DNA from: Bacillota bacterium
GTDB taxonomy: Bacteria > Bacillota > Clostridia > Lachnospirales > Lachnospiraceae
DNA length: 64,000 bases
Assembly: GCA_023421075.1 (NCBI GenBank)
Contig: JAEZUM010000057.1
Location: 5,688-69,687, forward strand
Direction of reading: 5' to 3'
Shown here: piece after piece, positions 6,709 through 15,607 of the stretch
Layout: every line of letters starts with the position of its first letter
How positions within the stretch are numbered: position 1 is the stretch's first letter
Position numbers and translations under genes: made by a program
Notes under the pieces: generated by a model
What the model was told of the DNA's origin: nothing
What the model saw: the letters and a program-made list of their open reading frames with translations, nothing else
Databases searched by the model: none

Positions 6709-8640
6709 TTATTCTAACGAAACTGTAAGATTTTTGATTGCATCCATGTATTCTAGTGCTATAAGCGTATAAGCATGCCTAACAAGGTCAAATTCTTTCA
6801 TGTTTGACAAATCCGAATGTATTTGTAAATCTAATATTGCTTTTTCGCAATCAATAAATCTATTATTTATACTCTTCTGATATAGTTCTATCCACTCATT
6901 TCTGATAACATTCCATTTACTTTGAATGCGGTACAACAAATCAGCACTTTGTCTTCCTTTCGTATTAGCAGTTAAAATATGTGATGGTAATTCATTTTTT
7001 AAGTACTCTTTTATCAAACGTCTATCTTTTCCCTTCTTTAGAAATTGTCTCAATGGAAGACTCATGCAAAATTCGATAATTCTTTTATCTTTCGTAGGAT
7101 CACGTTCTATCACACCTGAATATAATGAATACTTAGTATATATTTCACCTATTTGTCTTAATGGAAGAAAACTAGCTCTCATAATATTATATTGATCAAA
7201 ATCTCTCCTAGCGCGTTCAAACCCAGTCTCCATATCAATCAGACGAATCAGACATTGTTGCCTCTCCATCATATCCTTCTTTAGAAATGATTTTTCTGTG
7301 TATCTCTTTTTCAATACTGTTTTATTTAGATTTGTAAAATATGTTTTTGTTATCTTTTTCAAAGCATACTTTCGGCTATAGCCATATAAATCACGAAAGT
7401 TATTTAATTCTTTTATCACAGAAATAAATTTACCACTTGCAAACATAGTATTCATATACACTTCAAAGTCACTAAAGGAAATTGTTGTATTTCCATGTGA
7501 ACCAGTTAACATCATTCTGGAACCCTTCGTATACGCATCTCTCATGGCTTCATATATCCAAATATTATTTTGTATTGATTTATATGGCATTTCAATTATC
7601 TTTTGCAAGGATTTTCTACTATCCCATGCATTCTGTCCTTCTAAAGTTAAAAATTCACACTCCAAGTTTCCTAAAAACTCCTTTGTTTTAAGGACAGCTT
7701 CTTTTTCATCTTCGATATAATATGTAGTATCTCCACACTTGTAACCTGGTAATGGTACCGATGTATATGCATACAACTTTTTACCTTCTTTTTTCAGTTC
7801 ATTGGCAGCATAACAGGCCACTGAAGTAGAATCCAAACCACTACTCAAAAGAATTGATATCCTGTCTTCCGAACGTAAAGTACAATTTACAGCTTCATTA
7901 AATAAATTTTTAAATATATTTTCATATTCTTTATCATTTTTTAACGTTAATATTTTAGTATTTTTTAACGGATCCCAATATGTTTCTTTATTACAGCCTT
8001 TGTCAGTTATGGTTACTAATTGTGCTGGTGCTACTCGGTATATTCCTTTTATTGGTGTCTCCTCTGTTTCATTTATCATATATAAATGATCCATAGCTAA
8101 AAAATCAGAAATCCATCTAGAATTAATATCAACGCTATGTTCAAGAGATATTAGTGACTTAATCAAAGAAGAGTAATATATGACACCATTAAGAATCCGA
8201 TAATAGACACAACGATTTCCAACAGCATCTACACAGAGATTTACTTGCTGTTTCCCATCATACCATACCATGGAATATGCTCCAAGCAATGTATTAAGGC
8301 TATTTTTACCATGTGTTTTAAGTATGTCCGATAATATTGTACCATCTGGAATATTTTCATTTGCATCTGTTTTATATAACATTTGACATAATTCATTTCT
8401 ATTATCTAAGATAACATCAGCATTGCAATACCAATTTGCTTCTTTCTGGAGTACGGGAAGTATCTCATGTTTGGCTTCTCTGGTGACATACTGAATTCCG
8501 CACCCCATATAAATATGGTGTGTTCGTCTTTCCTCAATACGGTCTAAAATACAATCATCAAATGGCTTTCTTAAAAGCTCAATATGCGTATCGTTGATTG
8601 CTTTACCTGATAGATCAATTGCTCCCCAAATTGCTGACAT
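6709..8640 (-). CDS. Lasso cyclase, asparagine-synthetase-like
   Basis: Protein of 643 residues with the asparagine synthase B layout: an N-terminal glutamine-amidotransferase-like half, then an ATP-pyrophosphatase half whose P-loop is ILLSSGLDSTS (SSGLDS at 266-271). In lasso systems this enzyme (C protein) adenylates the Asp/Glu side chain of the core and closes the macrolactam. Residue 2 is Ser instead of the catalytic Cys of true amidotransferases (MSAIWGAI), which fits a cyclase and not a glutamine-using enzyme. The frame is open for 12 more codons, but the ATG at 8640 has GGAGGTG at 9 bases and gives the standard N-terminus. It lies 64 bases after the transglutaminase-like gene and 68 before the precursor gene. 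Confidence 0.88.
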   Translation of the reverse strand: MSAIWGAIDLSGKAINDTHIELLRKPFDDCILDRIEERRTHHIYMGCGIQYVTREAKHEILPVLQKEANWYCNADVILDNRNELCQMLYKTDANENIPDGTILSDILKTHGKNSLNTLLGAYSMVWYDGKQQVNLCVDAVGNRCVYYRILNGVIYYSSLIKSLISLEHSVDINSRWISDFLAMDHLYMINETEETPIKGIYRVAPAQLVTITDKGCNKETYWDPLKNTKILTLKNDKEYENIFKNLFNEAVNCTLRSEDRISILLSSGLDSTSVACYAANELKKEGKKLYAYTSVPLPGYKCGDTTYYIEDEKEAVLKTKEFLGNLECEFLTLEGQNAWDSRKSLQKIIEMPYKSIQNNIWIYEAMRDAYTKGSRMMLTGSHGNTTISFSDFEVYMNTMFASGKFISVIKELNNFRDLYGYSRKYALKKITKTYFTNLNKTVLKKRYTEKSFLKKDMMERQQCLIRLIDMETGFERARRDFDQYNIMRASFLPLRQIGEIYTKYSLYSGVIERDPTKDKRIIEFCMSLPLRQFLKKGKDRRLIKEYLKNELPSHILTANTKGRQSADLLYRIQSKWNVIRNEWIELYQKSINNRFIDCEKAILDLQIHSDLSNMKEFDLVRHAYTLIALEYMDAIKNLTVSLE

Positions 8641-8672
8641 AAACTTGTACACCTCCATATAATATTCAAGTA

Positions 8673-8699
8673 TCAACCCTCAACTTATGATTGAGGGTT
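8673..8699 (-). terminator. Hairpin between transglutaminase-like gene and cyclase gene
   Basis: A perfect 10-base inverted repeat (CAACCCTCAA at 8673-8682, its complement at 8690-8699, loop 7) begins five bases after the stop of the transglutaminase-like gene. There is no good T run on the - strand, so it is more likely an mRNA processing or stability element than a full terminator. Confidence 0.5.
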
Positions 8700-8704
8700 G
8701 TTTA

Positions 8705-10435
8705 TTACATAAATCCAATACAAAACGCTGACATAAACATATCCTGATAGGCTCGATAAGAAACTTGCTCGCCTCTATTATTATATATGGATATTGCCAA
8801 AAATTTCGTATTGGATGTAGTAGTGAATGAACTTCCATTTTTCAAATCATTTGACTTAATTAATAATAAATTAATTGACATCTCTCGAACTAAAACATTA
8901 AAATTATCATTTGGTATTATTATCATATACTTAACATTACTATTACAAGAAACATAGTCTTTTAGACAGATCCTAGAACCATATGGTTCATAAATACCCG
9001 TAGTTAAATTATAATGTCCTGTTCTCCATTGATTAAAATCACATAAATTCACAGACTCAAGTGTTGCATACGATTTTTGAGCCTGTTTGCTGATTTTAAC
9101 CACAAAACCCGAAGCAAATAATGTCATATATGCGTTAAAGGATAAGGCACTATTCGAAATATTATAGATACTTATTCCTAAATACTTTGTATTTGGTGAA
9201 GTTGTAAATGTGGATCCATCCGAAAGATCATTTGACTTAATAAATTCCAGATTTTCCGTCATTTCTCTAATCAGAACATGATAAGTACGATCAGAGCATG
9301 CAATCTTATAATCTGTATTTATACTACAAGAAGCATATCCTATTAAACAAATTCTTGATGGATAAGATACATATTTCCCATTTAATAATGAATAGTGGCC
9401 GGTTCTCCACATGGTAAAATTTATTAGATCGATATTTTCAATACTAGTACTAATTAATAAACCATTAGAACTATTTGTAATCTCGCAGAACGGAGTTGGT
9501 ATATCACCGATATTAATATATTGTGTATTAGATCCATCAAAATACACTAACTGGTTATTCTTGATTCCAATTACCTTTAATTTTCTACCACTAATTCTGC
9601 CATCTTCTAAAACTTGGTATGCTGAACCATCAATTTTTGATCTTACAATGGAATTACTTCCATACTGGATATAATACCAATACTGATCCAAATAATACAT
9701 ATTTCCGATTACTTCATGAACAAACCAATTACAGTATTTTGTAGATTTTGATAAAGTATTGATTGGATTGTACCAATTATAATGCTTTTTACTAAGTGTA
9801 TTTAAAAATTCCGAATCATTTCTTATAAAAAAAGTATGAGAAGTCTCCCCTGTAACAGAGCTTACTGTATCATCCCAGGTGGTATCAATATGATACCACT
9901 CTCCATTAAGCTGTAGATATGCCCATTGGTGATTCATTGTATTACTCACTATATATGAGGTGTTAATGTTTAATAATTTACATAATAATCTAAGTGCATC
10001 GGTATACCCTTCACATACACCAACTCCTAAACCTAGTGGTCCACCTGCATAATGAGCAATCAAACTAATATCTTGATATTTTGTATTAGTTATTATATAA
10101 TCATGGACTATGAGTACTTTTTCAATTTCAGTCATTCTGTTATCAATTTGTGACAAAATAGAATTCACAGTGTTTCTTACTTTTACATACCTATTTACAA
10201 AATCTTTATCTGTATTCATCAATTGAATCGTCTTTACAATCGCACCATTTTTCGTGATCTGGTAATATAATGCCCCGTAAGTATGAGCTGCAATTAAACA
10301 CTCTCCAGCAGTTAGACCGTTCCACACCTTATCTAGTTCGAAAAAATCCATTCCATAAGATTCGATATTATGAATACTATTATCTGATGATAGTATCATT
10401 TGTTTTAATTCATTTGTAAATGAAATATTGTCCAT
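8705..10435 (-). CDS. Transglutaminase-like protein with two tandem C-terminal repeats
   Basis: Protein of 576 residues. Residues about 95-195 form a transglutaminase/papain-like domain with Cys141 (GVGVCEGYTDALRLLC), His169 (TMNHQWAYLQ) and Asp184 (WYHIDTTWDD) in the proper order and spacing, so it looks active. About 235-315 is a Tyr/Trp-rich segment like DUF5050-type repeats (YYLDQYWYYIQYG). Two copies of a 105-residue unit follow (336-440 and 463-567), each starting WRTGHY and containing SRICL, LIREM or LVREM, SNDL and FTTT/FTTS; similar beta-sandwich units occur in phage tail and surface proteins. No signal peptide or membrane span. It is not the usual B2 peptidase, which is the next gene upstream, and I know no lasso cluster with such a protein. 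Role unknown: second protease, cross-linker or cell-wall-directed protein. Confidence 0.75.
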   Translation of the reverse strand: MDNISFTNELKQMILSSDNSIHNIESYGMDFFELDKVWNGLTAGECLIAAHTYGALYYQITKNGAIVKTIQLMNTDKDFVNRYVKVRNTVNSILSQIDNRMTEIEKVLIVHDYIITNTKYQDISLIAHYAGGPLGLGVGVCEGYTDALRLLCKLLNINTSYIVSNTMNHQWAYLQLNGEWYHIDTTWDDTVSSVTGETSHTFFIRNDSEFLNTLSKKHYNWYNPINTLSKSTKYCNWFVHEVIGNMYYLDQYWYYIQYGSNSIVRSKIDGSAYQVLEDGRISGRKLKVIGIKNNQLVYFDGSNTQYINIGDIPTPFCEITNSSNGLLISTSIENIDLINFTMWRTGHYSLLNGKYVSYPSRICLIGYASCSINTDYKIACSDRTYHVLIREMTENLEFIKSNDLSDGSTFTTSPNTKYLGISIYNISNSALSFNAYMTLFASGFVVKISKQAQKSYATLESVNLCDFNQWRTGHYNLTTGIYEPYGSRICLKDYVSCNSNVKYMIIIPNDNFNVLVREMSINLLLIKSNDLKNGSSFTTTSNTKFLAISIYNNRGEQVSYRAYQDMFMSAFCIGFM

Positions 10436-10544
10436 ACTTGTCGCATCCTATATTGATTTACAATATTAATATAAATATATGAAGTGAAAAATAGATTGTT
10501 CTCGAAATAGCACATATATTATCATTACATATCATATTTTCTTA

Positions 10545-10994
10545 TTATTTAGTATATTTTGCCACAGTTGCATAACCATTGCCATTACCTCCTGTTAAAT
10601 ATAGCGGACCACATCTTAACCAAGCATGAGCAACCATACTGTTATCTTCTTTTTTTAATCCCAGATATAGAGTAGATCTTATTCCGTGATTATCTAAAAT
10701 TTTTTGTGTTGTCATAGCACACACCAGACATTTACTTTCCCATGGAGTATGTGGTGCAATATAGTTTATCAATGACGCTATATGTCTGGCTGTATCCAGA
10801 TTTTCAGCACTTTCATCATATAACGTCTCCATACCTTTCTCTCCTAACATTTTCTCTAGTATTTTATTAGGCATTATTAATATACAAATTCGATAGAATA
10901 ATGTATATCCAAGTACTGATATTGTCATTTTCTTACAGTTATTATGTAAAAAAAATTTAATAACCTTATTATTAAATTTGAATAAATTCTTCAT
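10545..10994 (-). CDS. Lasso B2 leader peptidase
   Basis: Protein of 149 residues of the transglutaminase-like superfamily found in lasso clusters. It has the catalytic Cys89 in WESKCLVCAMTTQKIL and His123 in MVAHAWLRCG; the end LYLTGGNGNGYATVAKY replaces the usual Asp segment, as in Gram-positive B2 proteins. It removes the precursor leader after the leader is bound by B1. Upstream in-frame TTG codons exist, but the ATG at 10994 is the better start although its ribosome site is weak. It lies 22 bases after the ABC exporter gene. B1 is not fused and not adjacent; the only candidate is the PqqD-like gene at 1539. Confidence 0.85.
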   Translation of the reverse strand: MKNLFKFNNKVIKFFLHNNCKKMTISVLGYTLFYRICILIMPNKILEKMLGEKGMETLYDESAENLDTARHIASLINYIAPHTPWESKCLVCAMTTQKILDNHGIRSTLYLGLKKEDNSMVAHAWLRCGPLYLTGGNGNGYATVAKYTK

Positions 10995-11016
10995 ATACAA
11001 CAATCTTTCAATTATC

Positions 11017-12696
11017 CTACTTTCTTATATTAATTTTCTTATCATATATATACATTTCATGGTTACAATATCTTAACACTGACCTACGATGCGTAATTAA
11101 TAAACAAGTCGGTTTTGGAATAATTCCCTGTATTTGTTGTAAAACTTTCATTTCTGTAATTTCATCTAAAGCTGAAGTTGCTTCGTCTAATATTAATAAT
11201 GGAGTTTTTCTTACTAGAGCTCGAGCAATCGATATTCTCTGTGCCTGTCCCTCTGATAATCCTAATCCCTTTTCTCCTATTACAGTATCTAGTCCATTAG
11301 GAAGTTCTTTAACAAAGTCCAGGCCAGATGCATTTATTAGAGCTTCTTCTATTTCTTCCTCTGTAGCATCTAATTTCCCCATAATAATATTTTCACGTAT
11401 TGATCCACTAAATAATGTATTTCCTTGTGGTACGTACGAAATTAGATCTCTCATATTAGCATTTGCTTTTTCATAATGACCATTACCTATATGAAAAAAG
11501 ATATTTCCAACAGATGGCTTCATGAAAGACATTAATAACCGAACTAATGTTGTCTTTCCAATTCCTGATTCTCCCAAAACTGCTACAAAATCAGACGGTG
11601 CAAGCTGTATATTGGCATGCTCTATAATATTCTCCTTTTCGTATCCAAATGTTAAATTATTAATCGTAACTCCAATTTCATTGGCTTGTATGAGATTTTC
11701 TGAAGTTTCCTCTAAGGGTATATTTTGCAATTCCATAATTCGTCCTGCTGAAGTTAGAATTCCTACCACCTTAGGAATAAGCTGAGCCAAATTTGTGAAA
11801 GGTGCCTGTATACAATGAACTAAAGTTAGAAATAATGTAATTGTTCCATATGTAATCGATCCATTTGCTAAAAGTATTGCACCATATGAAAAAATAATGA
11901 TGTATCCCAGATTATATGCGATTGCCATTAAGGTTGAACTAATTATTGATAATAAAGATTTCTTCCATACCCAATGAAATCGTTCTTCTCTCAGCTTTAC
12001 AAGTTGATTGGTAAAATACTCTTCATTTCTAAACGATTTAATAATTAGTAAATTACTTAAACTTTCTTGCATAAAGGAGCGGTATGTAGACTCACTTTCT
12101 TGTACTTTCTTTTGAAGTACTTTTATCTTTTTACCAATCCAAATTCCTAATACACCACTAATAGGTCCTATCATTATTGCCATCAAAGCCATAGCAGGCT
12201 CAAAATGAAACAAGGTAAAAAATGTAATTACCAGACTTGCAAGCAATTGAATTATCATCGGAATTACTTGAGAAATACCTTCAGACACTACCCCTGCATC
12301 GCTTGTTAATCTAGTAACCAAATCTCCTGTATGAAATTTTTCAACTTCTAACCACTGAGAATACAGAATTTTTTCATATATCTGCTTTCGAATACCAAAT
12401 GAAAACCTTTCATTTAACATTATTGATACCAAATTCATAGCTATAGCAATTACTTGATTGGCCAATGTCAATATGATATAAAATATTATGCCATAGGCTA
12501 TAACATTTCCTCCAGTTGCAGAATCAATAATATTTTTTGATATAACTGCCAGCCACAACCCTATTAAACTTAAGGTTATGTTACATAACATAACAAAGAA
12601 TATTTTTCCTGTAAACGGTTTCGAATATCGATATAACCAGCATATATAATCATATTCATTCGTGCGTATCTTATTAAATAAATTTACAATATTCAT
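11017..12696 (-). CDS. ABC exporter (lasso D protein)
   Basis: Half-transporter of 559 residues: six membrane helices in about the first 320 residues, then an ATPase domain with Walker A GESGIGKT, signature LSEGQAQRISIARAL and Walker B LLILDEATSALDE. It has no C39 peptidase domain, so leader removal must be done elsewhere, as in lasso systems where D exports the finished peptide and gives self-immunity. Its place directly before B2 supports that role; export of a polysaccharide-linked product is a weaker alternative because a Wzx flippase is present too. The ATG at 12696 has GGAGAAG at 7 bases; the TTG one codon earlier is less likely. Confidence 0.88.
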   Translation of the reverse strand: MNIVNLFNKIRTNEYDYICWLYRYSKPFTGKIFFVMLCNITLSLIGLWLAVISKNIIDSATGGNVIAYGIIFYIILTLANQVIAIAMNLVSIMLNERFSFGIRKQIYEKILYSQWLEVEKFHTGDLVTRLTSDAGVVSEGISQVIPMIIQLLASLVITFFTLFHFEPAMALMAIMIGPISGVLGIWIGKKIKVLQKKVQESESTYRSFMQESLSNLLIIKSFRNEEYFTNQLVKLREERFHWVWKKSLLSIISSTLMAIAYNLGYIIIFSYGAILLANGSITYGTITLFLTLVHCIQAPFTNLAQLIPKVVGILTSAGRIMELQNIPLEETSENLIQANEIGVTINNLTFGYEKENIIEHANIQLAPSDFVAVLGESGIGKTTLVRLLMSFMKPSVGNIFFHIGNGHYEKANANMRDLISYVPQGNTLFSGSIRENIIMGKLDATEEEIEEALINASGLDFVKELPNGLDTVIGEKGLGLSEGQAQRISIARALVRKTPLLILDEATSALDEITEMKVLQQIQGIIPKPTCLLITHRRSVLRYCNHEMYIYDKKINIRK

Positions 12697-12753
12697 CAAA
12701 GTTACTTCTCCATACTAATTTATATTCATAAATTCAACTACCATAATCATCAC

Positions 12754-13728
12754 TTATATCTTAATCAGTCTAAAATAAAGCTTAATAGAAAATGTAGATA
12801 TATATAGGTAATATTTATCTCGTTTCGGAATGTGCTTAATATCTTTTAAGCTGTTTCTAGCTATCCTTTTATTATTTTTTAGTTCCTTTCTTAATAACGA
12901 TCTACACTCCTTTCTAGAGTTTTCTAGTAATTCATTACTAAATAGATCTAATAATATACAATAATAAGTAAATATAACTTTTTTATATGTGTTTTTAGAT
13001 AAACACTGGTTTACTATTTTATTTTGATAATTCATCATATAGATAAAATCTTTAATACCTGAATCTGTTAGTTCTTTTTGAGTGATACTATTGTCTCGTA
13101 ATCGATAATTATATAATGCTTTATTAAGGTATATCACTTTGTTTACCCTAAGTAATATCTCAGTTGATACAAACTTGTCTTCATAGATTCGACCTTTCGG
13201 AAATAATAGATTATTAAATAATTCCCTTTTATATAGCCGGTTGCCCACATGCGGTGAAATAATACAACCCTTTAGCCCAATAACCATGGCCTCTAGAAAC
13301 TCTAAACCAGATAGTTCTTTTATTTCACCTGTAGAATAGTCGTGGTTTCCATCCTTTGTTATTCTTTTATAAGCACAGCAAGCTAAATCGGATTCTGTCT
13401 GTATCATATTGGACCATAATTCCATGTACATAGTACTCTCTAAATAATCATCAGAATCTACAAATCCTAAAAGCTCACCCTTTGCATATTTCAATCCAAC
13501 ATTTCTAGCAGCTGATACACCCTCATTATTTTTGTGAATTACACGAATCCTGTCATCCACTTTCTGATAATTATCGCATAGTAATCCACTAGAATCTGTT
13601 GATCCATCATTAATTAAAATAATCTCTAGGTTCTTGTAAGTTTGTCCTACAACAGAATCAATACATTGTTCTAAATATTCTTCGACATTATATATTGGTA
13701 CAATAACTGATAATAATGGTTCATTCAT
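12754..13728 (-). CDS. Glycosyltransferase family 2
   Basis: GT-A inverting transferase of 324 residues. The N-terminus LLSVIVPIYNVEEYLEQCIDSV, the nucleotide site EIILINDGSTDSS and the metal motif DSDD in GFVDSDDYLES are classic. The C-terminal 100 residues are basic and carry no membrane span. It lies 57 bases before the lasso exporter gene and 53 after DUF1919, so it links the polysaccharide genes and the lasso genes in one apparent transcript. A GGGGG ribosome site lies just upstream of the ATG. Confidence 0.9.
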   Translation of the reverse strand: MNEPLLSVIVPIYNVEEYLEQCIDSVVGQTYKNLEIILINDGSTDSSGLLCDNYQKVDDRIRVIHKNNEGVSAARNVGLKYAKGELLGFVDSDDYLESTMYMELWSNMIQTESDLACCAYKRITKDGNHDYSTGEIKELSGLEFLEAMVIGLKGCIISPHVGNRLYKRELFNNLLFPKGRIYEDKFVSTEILLRVNKVIYLNKALYNYRLRDNSITQKELTDSGIKDFIYMMNYQNKIVNQCLSKNTYKKVIFTYYCILLDLFSNELLENSRKECRSLLRKELKNNKRIARNSLKDIKHIPKRDKYYLYISTFSIKLYFRLIKI

Positions 13729-13781
13729 AGTGTACCCCCTACCAAAAATCCATGTATTGATAATATTAATATTGCTTTTGT

Positions 13782-14399
13782 TTAAACATTATTAATCCAA
13801 TCATCAAATTTAAATCGTTCATAATATTTTTTTAATCCCCAAAAATTTATTTTACTATACCAATATCTATTTTTTTTCATTTTTCCAATATCAAATATTC
13901 CATCTCCTAATGAATCCTGATTATCTGTTAAAATAATTTTTTTCTTAAACGGTAGTTCTTTGAACTGGCGTACAGTTTCTGAATCACAAACCAAGTCTAC
14001 TAATATAACGAAGATATTGTCAAAATTAATTCTCTTTTTCCTTTCCTGCCATTTAACTTTAGCTTCTTCAAAAGTGGTATAATGTTGAAAGTATATTGTA
14101 ATATCATCAATTGTACCAACAGGAAAATTAATAATTGTTCCACCCAACTTAACAAATTCGGATACTATAGGTTGTTTCACCTCTTTGGGCTCGTAAATCA
14201 GGTAATGTTCAATATTATTACAAAATTTGATAAAATCTTTAGGCGACATTTGCAGATTGATTGTCGGAGAATTGAACTTCAAATTATAATCATTATATAA
14301 AAATCCAGCTATACAATTATTCGATAAAATCGATATTTTCTGATCTTTTATCTTATGATTCCACAGCATTCTTCTGATTTTATAGAAAACCCCAAGCAT
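13782..14399 (-). CDS. DUF1919-type exopolysaccharide protein
   Basis: Protein of 205 residues resembling the DUF1919 family of exopolysaccharide loci: SILSNNCIAGFLYNDYNLKFNSPT near the start, then MSPKDFIKFCNNIEHYL and VKLGGTIINFPVGTIDDITIYFQHY, and WQERKKRINFDNIFVIL. Its exact reaction is not known to me; it is often taken as a glycosyltransferase-like protein. It has an AGGAG site before the ATG and sits 29 bases behind the Fe-S protein gene. Confidence 0.7.
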   Translation of the reverse strand: MLGVFYKIRRMLWNHKIKDQKISILSNNCIAGFLYNDYNLKFNSPTINLQMSPKDFIKFCNNIEHYLIYEPKEVKQPIVSEFVKLGGTIINFPVGTIDDITIYFQHYTTFEEAKVKWQERKKRINFDNIFVILVDLVCDSETVRQFKELPFKKKIILTDNQDSLGDGIFDIGKMKKNRYWYSKINFWGLKKYYERFKFDDWINNV

Positions 14400-14428
14400 A
14401 AATATTATTCTCCTATTTTTGTATCTAA

Positions 14429-15607
14429 TTACGTTCCATTCACTATTACCTTCAAAAACTTTATTACTTTAATCAAATTGTGGTAAACCTTATTCTTTAT
14501 ACGAAATCTTATCGACTTTCTAATAAAAATCTCTAATTTGGTAAACTCCCAATCCTCGAGTTTTTCAAAGAATTTATTTCTTCTTGGGTGAGGTCTTACT
14601 GATCGTCTAGAATCGGATTCATTAGGCAAAGCTTTTACAACATCCACTTCTTTACTGCATAATAGATCCTCTATATCTGTAAAATACTTATATCCATTCT
14701 TAGTATGAACAAGTAATAAAGAACTTCCATTATTGTCATCCATATCAGGAGCCACTCTTTCTATTCCCCAAAAATCCCCTATTGTAATATCTTCTGGCCT
14801 TTCTAGATCTTTAAAGCGACAAGCATGACATGATGGTCGTAGACAAATGTTTTCTAGAAACATTTTCATAAAAAGATTATTGTAATAAAGTTCTTTGTAT
14901 TCACTCTTATCCCAGTATTCAATACTGATAGAATAATTTTTCCATCCATGCTCTTTATCACGAAAATGAACCATTCTTACTTTTTGATGTGCTAACGTTT
15001 CTAAATATATTAAATATTTTCCCCACACTTTCGGACTCGGTGTTCCATGACATAATATCCCAACTAAAATTAAATGTTCATAGTCTATATTAAGATAATT
15101 CTTAAGTCCAGCGATTTGACAAGATGTTCCTGAAAATAATACCGTTCTTCCTTGGATTAAATGCTCTTTTACTTCTGAATATGTATTCTCCAAATTACTT
15201 TGCATGTATTTACTACCACGTAGATAATCTAGATCACGAACATTGTTTATTCCAATATGATGAACTTGCAAATGTTCATCGAATGCAGCTCCAAATATAA
15301 CACCATTTTTGTCTAGCACTTTCTCAGCCAATGCAGTAAATACCCCACCTGAAGAACTATTCTGCCTTATTACATTGTTCTTATTATATGCGGCAAATGC
15401 CTTAATTCCTATTCTATCTTTTGGCTCAACTTTATTGTATGTAGGGCACACTTTTTCGCATAGGTTACATTCTATACACAGTTTTTGATTAACACGTGGA
15501 TATAAAAACCCTTCCGTATCAGATAGCATTGATATACATTTCTTTGGACAAATACTATAACACCCACTGCATCCACAACAATCTTCTTTATAAAGATTAT
15601 TAATCAT
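14429..15607 (-). CDS. F420H2-dehydrogenase beta-like Fe-S protein
   Basis: Protein of 392 residues. It begins with two 4Fe-4S ferredoxin motifs (CCGCSGCYSICP near residues 10-21, then CIECNLCEKVCP near 43-54), followed by the FrhB/FdhB-like N- and C-terminal domains (FSGTSCQIAGLKNYL and ITIGDFWGIERVAPD). In polysaccharide clusters such proteins are regularly next to a polysaccharide pyruvyl transferase, here two genes upstream. The reaction is not established; a redox step on a sugar is an inference. The start ATG overlaps the end of the wzx gene by eight bases. Confidence 0.8.
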   Translation of the reverse strand: MINNLYKEDCCGCSGCYSICPKKCISMLSDTEGFLYPRVNQKLCIECNLCEKVCPTYNKVEPKDRIGIKAFAAYNKNNVIRQNSSSGGVFTALAEKVLDKNGVIFGAAFDEHLQVHHIGINNVRDLDYLRGSKYMQSNLENTYSEVKEHLIQGRTVLFSGTSCQIAGLKNYLNIDYEHLILVGILCHGTPSPKVWGKYLIYLETLAHQKVRMVHFRDKEHGWKNYSISIEYWDKSEYKELYYNNLFMKMFLENICLRPSCHACRFKDLERPEDITIGDFWGIERVAPDMDDNNGSSLLLVHTKNGYKYFTDIEDLLCSKEVDVVKALPNESDSRRSVRPHPRRNKFFEKLEDWEFTKLEIFIRKSIRFRIKNKVYHNLIKVIKFLKVIVNGT

